From the NCBI RefSeq assembly GCF_907164915.1, contig NC_061869.1:24970676-25034675 (forward strand): a DNA stretch of 64,000 nucleotides, given 5' to 3'. Positions 56,815 through 64,000 of the stretch are shown piece by piece. Below the pieces are notes generated by a model. It searched no databases. It had not been told where the DNA came from and worked only from the letters and a program-made list of their open reading frames with translations. Source of the stretch: Impatiens glandulifera. Lineage: Eukaryota; Streptophyta; Magnoliopsida; Ericales; Balsaminaceae. Positions within the stretch are counted from its first letter, which is position 1, and each line of letters begins with the position of its first letter. The translations under genes and the position numbers were made by a program.

Positions 56815-57905
56815 AGGGTCAAAAGCAAAAGTTTTCTAATAAACTTTTGTAAATACCCCTACCAACACTTACAAATTTAGGGTCAAAAGCGAAAGTTTGC
56901 TAATGAACTTTCGCAAATATCCCTTCCAGGGTCAAAGGCGAAAGTTTCCTAATAAACTTTCGCAAATACCCCTTCCTCATATTTTCTTAAGGAAGGGTCA
57001 AAATCGAAAGTTTTCCAATAAATTTTCGGAAATACCCCTTCTAGATTTTCTTAAGGAAGGGTCAAAAGCGAAAGTTTGCTAATAAACTTTCGCAAATAAC
57101 CCTTCCAGGGTCAAAAGCGAAAGTTTACTAATAAACTTTCACAAATACCCCTTCCTCAGATTTTCTTAAGGAAGGGTCAAAAGCGAAAGTTTTCTAATAA
57201 AATTTCGCAAATACCCCTTCTAGATTTTCTTAAGAAATGGTCAAAAGCGAAAGTTTTCTAATAAACTTTCGCAAATAACCCTTCCAGGGTCAAAAGCGAA
57301 AATTTACTAATAATTTTCGCAAATACCCCTTCCTCAGATTTTCTTAAGGAAGGGTCAAAAACGAAATTTTATAATACACTTTCGCAAATACCTCTATTAG
57401 ATTTTCTTAAGGAAGGGTCAAAAATAAAAGTTTTCTAATAATCGCAAATAACCCTTCCTGGGTCAAAAGAGAAAGTTTTGCTAATACCCTTCCAGGGTCA
57501 AAAGCGAAAATTTTCTAATAACCTTTCGCAAATAACCCTTCTTCAGATTTTCCTAAGGAAGGGTCAAAAGCGAAACTTTATTAGAAAGCTTTCGCTTTTA
57601 ACCATTCCAAGGGTCAAAAGCGAAAGTTTTCTAATAAACTTTCGCAAATAACCCTTCCAAGGTCAAAAGCAAAAGTTTATGAAAAACTTTCGCAAATAAC
57701 CCTTCCAAGGGTCAAAATCGAAAGTTTCATAATAAACTTTTACAAATACCCTTTCCTCAGATTTTCTTAAGGAAGGGTCAAAAGCGAAAGTTTGCTAATA
57801 AACTTTCGCAAACAACCCCCTCCCCCACACTTAGAAAATTTTCGAATTTTTTTAAGAAGGGTCAAAAGCGAAAGTTTATTATAGAATTTTTGCAATTACC
57901 AATTT
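56815..57905. repeat. Array of about 19 hairpin-forming repeats
   Basis: Units start 'gggtcaaaagcgaaagttt' and continue 'ctaataaactttcgcaaata', then '(a)cccttcc'. Each contains an inverted repeat gcgaaagttt...aaactttcgc. Unit length alternates around 50 and 65 bp, depending on an optional 'tcagattttcttaaggaa' spacer. The array has the same core as CACTA subterminal repeats but is much expanded and internal. Not a CRISPR array: there are no unique spacers and this is plant DNA. Confidence 0.85.
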
Positions 57906-58139
57906 TGGATTGTTAAAACCGATGGTTCTTTTAATAACCTTCGCAATTACCCTATTTTCCTATTTTTTGACAACAGTGTAATCGAAAATGTTTAATAAAT
58001 TTCTCAAATAAAGGCAAACCAATACATATAGAAAAAATTTCCTAAACCACATTAATGAACCAAAAAATAATATAATTCATAAATCAATCTAAACAAAGGT
58101 CAAAATGTAACAAATTATCCAAAACATATGTTATCAGTC

Positions 58140-58510
58140 GAACGAAAACGATTACAAATAATTATTCAAATACTGTAATCTAGTTAGTAGGTGGGGGAGG
58201 GGGAAGAGGAAGGATGGTTGATTCTGCCTCCTGAAGAATTCAATTTGTTGTTCAAGATTCTCTAGTTTTTATACCATTTGTTTTTTGTCCGTTTAATTTC
58301 AGCAAGCAATTGAGCTCTTTCTGCATCCCTCAATTGAATTTGCTTTAATACCGATGCTAGTTGTCTCTATCCTCCTCACGTTTAACATTCGCAGTAGTAA
58401 TTGGGTCCGCAGCGACAGATCCTGGGTTAGAACTTGATTGTTCTAGCAAGTTCTGGAATGACGGGAGGAGTTTCTCTGGTGTTTTCCAAAGACGCATCCA
58501 AGAACTCATC
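58140..58510 (-). pseudogene. Second copy of the CACTA second-protein C-terminus
   Basis: The sequence around 'gtgggggagggggaagagga' and the following Leu/Glu-rich minus-strand reading resembles 49660-49910 of the same block. It marks a second, internally deleted CACTA unit whose 5' end is the terminus at 59707. Confidence 0.5.
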
Positions 58511-59707
58511 CTGAAACCATTTCGTTAATAAATGAAAATATTTAAAAGGAGACAAATAAATATAAGGGACTATACAAACAAACTCTAAGATTCTCCAAAA
58601 TGTCAATAATATCCACAAATGAGTTGCAATGTGACCCAATTTAAACCTCAAAAAAACATAAAAATGGAGTTCAAGACATCCGAGTTTGCATTTTTTGTTG
58701 TTCAATTCAAGCCAAATAATCCACGTATAGCTAAATAATTCAAAAAACCTTCGGGATCTATTTTCTAATAACGAATGATTTGCGAATTCATTTAACCAAA
58801 ACCACCATGTAAAAAAAATCAACCCATGGACATTAAGCTAACAAACTCAAAAGACATTAAGCTAACAAACTCAAAAAAATCAACCCATGGTCGACATTAA
58901 ACCAAATAGTTTCCAACATTTAGCTAATTTGTAATTATAAAATAACTGAAGGTGTAAATCCAGAAAACAATATAACCTTGATTGATGGCGGCGAAGGCGA
59001 GATGGTGGTTCTGTCGAGGGCGTCGGCACAAGAGAAAAGAGAAGAGAAGAAGAATAGAAGAAGAAGAGGTGGAGGCGACGCATAAGGAAGAGAAATTGGG
59101 GGAGAGAGAGAGAGTGAATAGAGAAACGGTGGAAAGAAGAAGAGAAGAAGTAGAGTTATATTTTTAAAGAGGTCATTACCGAAAGTTATATAAAAACCGA
59201 AAGTTTTCTTATAACTTTCGGTTTTGAACTTGAGTCAAAACCGAAGGTTTATAATAAAACCTTCGGAATTAATCCTTCACAACACTTAGAATTATTTTTA
59301 AAAGTTTTGGGATGAGTCAAAACCGAAGGTTTATTGGAAAACCTTCGCAATTATTCATTCCCAAAATCTAAATTATATTTCATTTTTTTTGGGATGAGTC
59401 AAAACCGAAGATTTATTGGAAAACCTTCGCAATTAACAATTTCAGGAAAGGTAAACCCGATGGTTCTTTGAATAACTTTCACAATTACCCCATTTTCAAC
59501 ACTTAGAATTATTTTGGTTTTTTCGGGAAGGGTAAAACCGAATGTTTAATGTAAAACTTTCAGTAAAAAGTTGTAAAACCGAAGGTTTTATATGACTCTC
59601 GGAATCAAATTTTAATAACAAAAGATTTTTCCTTCTCGGGATCATTTCTAAAGGTTTTATAAAACCTTCGGTAATATCAGTCGGTAAAGGTCAATTTTTT
59701 ACCAGTG
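58511..59707 (-). mobile_element. 5' end of the deleted CACTA unit
   Basis: After an unassigned stretch (58511-58975), a GC-rich block (58985-59150, 'ggcggcgaaggcgagatggt', purine-rich) precedes 'aaaccgaaggtttat' and 'ataaaaccttcgg' subterminal repeats (59180-59690) and the CACTG terminus at 59707. The layout matches the 5' ends of the other CACTA units. No transposase is left. Confidence 0.6.
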
Positions 59708-59714
59708 TAATCTA

Positions 59715-60180
59715 TAACGACAGTTTTATAAACCAAAGTTAAGGACTATTAACTAAGGGCGGTAAAGTTACCGCGACTAATAGTCTCTAACTACGGTTTA
59801 TAAAACTACAGTTAATGACTATTTACTACGGTAATTTTACCACAGTCAACCGTAGTTAAAAGTTTCGTCGTTAAAAAAATGTTGCTTAATAAGGGCGGTA
59901 AAGTTATCGTAGTTGGAGACAATTAACTACGATAAGTTTACCACCCTTATTGACAACATATCTTTAACTATGAGTTTTATAACCGTAGTTAGAGGCTATT
60001 AACTACGGTTTAATAAACCGCCGTTGTACACTATTAAGTACAATGTTTTTTCTTCCTGATTGATTATTATTTTTTTAACGACGAAACTTTTAATGGCGGT
60101 TGACTACGGTATTTAAACCGCAGTTAATAGGCTTTAACTACGGGAAAATATTTTTTAACGGCGATTAAAACTACCTTTAA
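59715..60180. repeat. Foldback (inverted-repeat) sequence
   Basis: The left arm (about 59819-59880, 'tactacggtaattttaccac', 'agtttcgtcgttaaa') pairs with the right arm (about 60070-60135, 'ttaacgacgaaactttt', 'ggcggttgactacggta'). Inside, 59883-59967 forms a second hairpin ('aataagggcggtaaagttat' against 'ataagtttaccacccttatt'). The 'actacggttttataaaccgt' style is typical of subterminal regions of plant DNA transposons. It adjoins the CACTA terminus at 59707. Confidence 0.75.
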
Positions 60181-62051
60181 ATATTACTTTTTTACTCATG
60201 ATTGTTGGGTTTTGTATCTGAAGAGCTGCCTTTCTATTTACTTTTTGTTTTATAATCAATTTTTATGATGTGTACAGAACCTATGATTTCTTGTTTGAGT
60301 TTTTTTAGGTGTTTAATTTACATTAAAGTTAGGGGAAAACATATTATTCACAAGAATCAAACCCAATCTCATCTCTCACCTCAAGCCTGCTTGCATCCTC
60401 ATCATTGCATTAGGGGCACATTATGTTAAACAAACAACACATTGAGTAATAAATTTTTTTCCGCAATGCAGTTCCCATGTTTCAAACATTTTCTCAAATG
60501 TTCAATATAAATCGAATAATAGTATAAATCGAGTAATAAATTAGGTGGTGACCCTAAAAAAGTTAAAGCTAATATAAATCGACGTTTTTAAATGCACTAT
60601 AGTAAAGTCTACCATTTTGGTTCATAATCTCACTCAAAACTCGAAAAGAATGTGAGTAATGGAGCGTGACCATCGAGTAACGAAAACCCTTCTCGGGAAG
60701 GGTCAATTTTTAGCGTTACAACTTTTATGACGAATCTATTGGGGAGCAGTCGATGCTTAACTTGAAATAAAATTTTGGCCATTTTAAGAATAATGTTTTA
60801 GACCTTCACCAAAAAATATAAAAAGTTAAAAAAAATCAAAAGACAAAAATAATAAATAAAGGCGAAAAAATATACATCACCCAACTTTGCATTTCTATGT
60901 GCATTGATTCTATTCTTGGTCTCATCGTCCTATTGTTTTGAGGTAGTACACAATGTGCGTTGTGCAAATTCATATGTACACCTGTAGTATTATGTACAAA
61001 AATTAGCCAATGAGGAATGACGATTTGTTCCAAATTTGAGCGGTGATGTAAGATGATGAACCTAGGTACACGAGATCAATTATTTTCCCTACAATGAGGT
61101 CCCTTTCGAGGGGTATGCATCATGGAGATGGGGAAAAATTCCCAATTGAGACGATGCTTTCTCTTATCGACGATTTTTTATGCTCTCCGACCGGAGTTAG
61201 TGTACTCTCTCTTATTCCCAATACCTAGTTGTTCGTCGCTCCCGAATGGTCAAGCCACGTCAAAAGTCTTTACATGCCTACTATACTTATTTAAATACAT
61301 GTATGCATGTAGTTAGATAGACGCCCACAAGTATATTCTGTCATTTAAAAAAACAAAAAACGACATCACGTTTGCTTTCTTTGATGTTTGTCTTATAGGT
61401 ATGTCTATGGCACAATCTTAGCCATTTGGATAACCATGAGAGATGTTCAAGTTACGGGATGCCATCTTTCGAAGACGATGACTTATCCATAAAAGTCATA
61501 ATCAAACCAAAAGTTCAATGCGTCTTACTCTTCCAATTAGAACAACACGAAGACGACGACGACCTCAACAAGAAAGAGATTTGACCGTTGTGACTAAGTT
61601 TCTACAAGAGGAATGTCAAAGCAAATGAAGAAGGCAAAAGACCAAATTACGAAGAAATGAGGATCTTGAAGAAGACTCGATTTTCTTTCCAATGAACGTA
61701 AAATATTTCTTATACTTTGCAAAACATTGTGTGCATTATAAGGCGAGGACGATGATTGAATTCTTGTAACAATTTATTTTGTTTACTACTAACCCCTACA
61801 TTTAAATACTTTCATTTTAAATAAAAATGAAGAGTTGGAAAGTGTACGCCTATTTCTCCTTAGGTATGTATAATTGATGACACGAGTTGTCATTCAATTT
61901 ATGCGATTTATCTTCTTAAACATCTTTATAAGATCAACATGTTCTTCACAACGAACTAAAAGTGAGATCCACTAATTTAAATCATCGCAAAAACCGCGTA
62001 GATGATTAGGCTTCATGCACATAATATTTTCATTACATGTGGGCATTGAAG
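60181..62051. other. Unassigned intergenic DNA
   Basis: No recognisable gene. Only short open stretches are present (about 65 codons at 60836-61033 and 61122-61316), with no domain features. The phrase 'gagatggggaaaaattccca' near 61124 and purine-rich, broken coding-like sequence at 61400-61700 may be old retrotransposon debris, but nothing specific could be identified. Confidence 0.35.
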
Positions 62052-62826
62052 CAATGACGAAACCACGTTGCAGACGAAGGTGGGCTAAAACCCAGGGTAA
62101 AGTTTCTAAAATTATATATATATATGTTTAAACACCATAGGATTTGTCAATGTGGTTATGTTGTTGATGTATGTAAGAGAGGTTAGGTGCTTCCTTATAT
62201 ATAAAATAATGTAAATCATATAATAGTATTATTTATTTTAAAACTATATTTATATGATAATTATATATTATATTTTTTTTATCAATTTTAATATAATTAA
62301 AATTATATATAATTCTTTATATTTAAAATATAAAGGTAAAATAGTTTTATTTAAATATTTTTTACTATTTTCTTATACCACTAACCAATAATAAAATATA
62401 TATAATCGTCTTCTCGTGTCTACTAATTTGATAATATATTTTTGACAACAATTTTGTATTTTTATTCTTATTTTCATGTTTTGTGTCCTTTTTCCCCTAT
62501 ATTCTCACCAAACTAACCTGAAATCCAATAAATTAGACTTTCATATTTTTTTTATTTATATAGTTAGTTTTTCCTTATTTGAAACCTAAGTAATTTAACT
62601 TCTCACGTTTTCTTAATCTAATTTTTCTTCAACTATATAGTTTTAAATGTATAAATTTGTATTTTAAATAGATTATTCTTATCTTTTATTAGATTTCATA
62701 TATTTATTTTATTTTAGTAAGGGTATTTATGGAACGGATCGATTAATATGTTCATTTACTACCCGTAATAGTATAATACCTATATTTTTTTCAGTCCAGG
62801 GAAAAAGAATATTGGATTCGCCCTTG
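62052..62826. mobile_element. Non-autonomous hAT element, 775 bp, 8-bp target duplication
   Basis: CATTGAAG occurs directly on both sides (62044-62051 and 62827-62834), the 8-bp duplication typical of hAT. The ends are CAATGACGAAACCA on the left and, complemented, CAAGGGCGAATCCA on the right (11 of 14 match). They resemble the CAGGGGCGGA(T/G)CCA ends of plant hAT elements. The interior is AT-rich with no transposase. Confidence 0.8.
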
Positions 62827-62834
62827 CATTGAAG

Positions 62835-64000
62835 GGTCATGATTCTATAAGACGCGTTTGTGACATTTTGACTTTCACTTGCTTCGAGACAAGGACGATC
62901 ATGTCACCTAGACGAAGACATTTCTCGATCCACACAATGGTCATGAAAAACGCAAGGACTATAATAGAAATCATTTCCTCAAAGCCATATACATTGGCAT
63001 GCTTAAGATCATGGAAATAAGTCCATTTTATCCTTTTGAATAATTTTTGAATTAATTCAAATCAGATGGAGTAACTAGAAATTATAACTATGAAAATAGA
63101 TCAATGCATTGTGCATATACAAGCATGCAAAAAATGTTAACTCGATGTAAATATCGAGAGATGATGCACACTATTGATGGGAGACCTATTATAGTTTGAT
63201 GGAGTTATGAGATGCTACCATATGTATAAACGATGACATCTCAAGAAACTCAAGTATGCGAAAAACTTAAGGACAAATACGTGATTTATGATGATCACGC
63301 TTATTCATCATCCTCTAATGTAGGACATGATTATTTTTTATCATAACCCACAACTTCAAAACCCCAGAACTCAAATGAAGATCAAATACAAGGACGATAG
63401 TAGACATCACTCCTCAACATTTTATACACTAATACGTATAACAAACTCGAAGCAGCATCGCCCTTTTGAAGAATCTATGATTCCATTCGAACAAAAGAGG
63501 TAGCTATAACAATTAACCATGTATATGGAGCAATGTATTGCGAATAATCAAACATGAGAGAAATGCTAACTTAGTGTAAAAACCGAGAGATAATACATTC
63601 CATCAATGAGAGGTCTATTATAGTTTTAACGTGACCTTAATAAGTTATTCGTATGAAATCTCAGAGCGGATCAAACAAGTGACGATATCCAATATAAATA
63701 TGAAGTCGACAATAATTATATTCGTTTTATTAGTCTCAAAACTAAGAAATAATCTTTAGATCATAAACAATGACTCCAAGTTCTAAGACCATAACTAGAG
63801 CTCATGCTTGAGAACGATTCATATGAAAAAAAATTCAATGTCTATTTGGACTAGTGACTCAAAAATTCAAAGTAAATCACGGAAAAAGATGAATCTAAAA
63901 AATGGCAATGATTTCATATTTAATATAAAACTAATTCAAAGAAAATTATAATATAAAATATATATGATATGAAATGAAATAACTTTTTATTTAATCATAT
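62835..64000. repeat. Diverged tandem duplication, about 440-bp unit
   Basis: 63085-63200 ('atcaatgcattgtgcatat', 'taaatatcgagagatgat', 'gggagacctattatagttt') recurs at about 63520-63635 ('agcaatgtattgcgaataat', 'taaaaaccgagagataat', 'gagaggtctattatagttt'), with weaker similarity continuing. No gene was recognised. The window ends within this region. Confidence 0.5.

Larger units (their letters stand above)
48963..59707 (-). mobile_element. Large CACTA-like element or composite of two CACTA elements
   Basis: The left end starts CACTGGTGAAAAAAGGGTC (48963) and the right end, complemented, starts CACTGGTAAAAAATTGACC (59707). Both ends have subterminal 'accgaaagtt' repeats. On the minus strand between 54724 and 49690 lie the transposase-associated domain, tnp2, DUF4218, DUF4216 and the second protein. 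The flanking trinucleotides (CAT left, TAA right) do not match. From 55490 on, leader-like and C-terminus-like blocks occur a second time (58200-58500 and 58980-59160). The simplest reading is one decayed element plus the deleted end of a related one. No autonomous activity is expected. Confidence 0.75.

Noticed and set aside
56815..57905. CRISPR-like regular array
   Set aside because: The units are continuous degenerate repeats without unique spacers, in plant transposon DNA.
61122..61316. 64-residue plus-strand frame
   Set aside because: No domain, no codon pattern and no support from neighbouring features.

Overview
The window is nuclear DNA of a flowering plant. Two genes carry canonical GT-AG introns and encode proteins typical of land plants. 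The rest is AT-rich intergenic DNA with long (TA)n tracts and plant-type transposons: CACTA, hAT, LINE, SINE and Copia. The Copia elements, with tRNA-iMet primer sites and extra reading frames after pol, fit a eudicot, perhaps an asterid; the species cannot be named from the sequence.

Layout. 1-5784: left-truncated CACTA (En/Spm) element on the minus strand, with decayed tnp2 transposase, DUF4218 and DUF4216 remnants. 5.8-9.5 kb: decayed L1-type LINE. 9891-11278: solo Copia LTR with a 5-bp target duplication. 13148-16516 (+): an eight-exon gene for a multi-pass membrane protein of the glycerophosphocholine acyltransferase (DUF2838) family. 18658-22005 (-): a two-exon VIP3/SKI8 WD40 gene, convergent with the first. 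22-24.5 kb and 42.6-47.8 kb: duplicated AT-rich DNA that includes two broken copies of VIP3 exon 1 with its promoter. 24512-42631: a full-length 18.1-kb Copia element on the minus strand, inserted inside this duplicated region. 48963-59707: a large CACTA-like block with a decayed tnp2 unit, a hairpin-repeat array and a second, internally deleted CACTA end. 59.7-60.2 kb: a foldback sequence. 62052-62826: a non-autonomous hAT element with an 8-bp target duplication. The remainder is unassigned.

Most unusual part. The 18-kb Copia element has, between pol and its 3' LTR, three divergent members of one unrecognised protein family in the same orientation. Each has its own TATA-like box 55-110 bp before its start codon. 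One member (792 codons) is long and open, one has a single in-frame stop, and the third is interrupted only by a younger nested LTR element (31142-35740). That nested element is pol-deleted and has a tRNA-Asp-like sequence with Pol III A and B boxes inside both LTRs. Target duplications and paralogous empty sites in the window fix the order of events: VIP3 5' duplication, then the 18-kb Copia insertion, then the nested element.

Only the acyltransferase-family gene and VIP3 look like intact host genes. No structural RNA gene, CRISPR array or operon was found.
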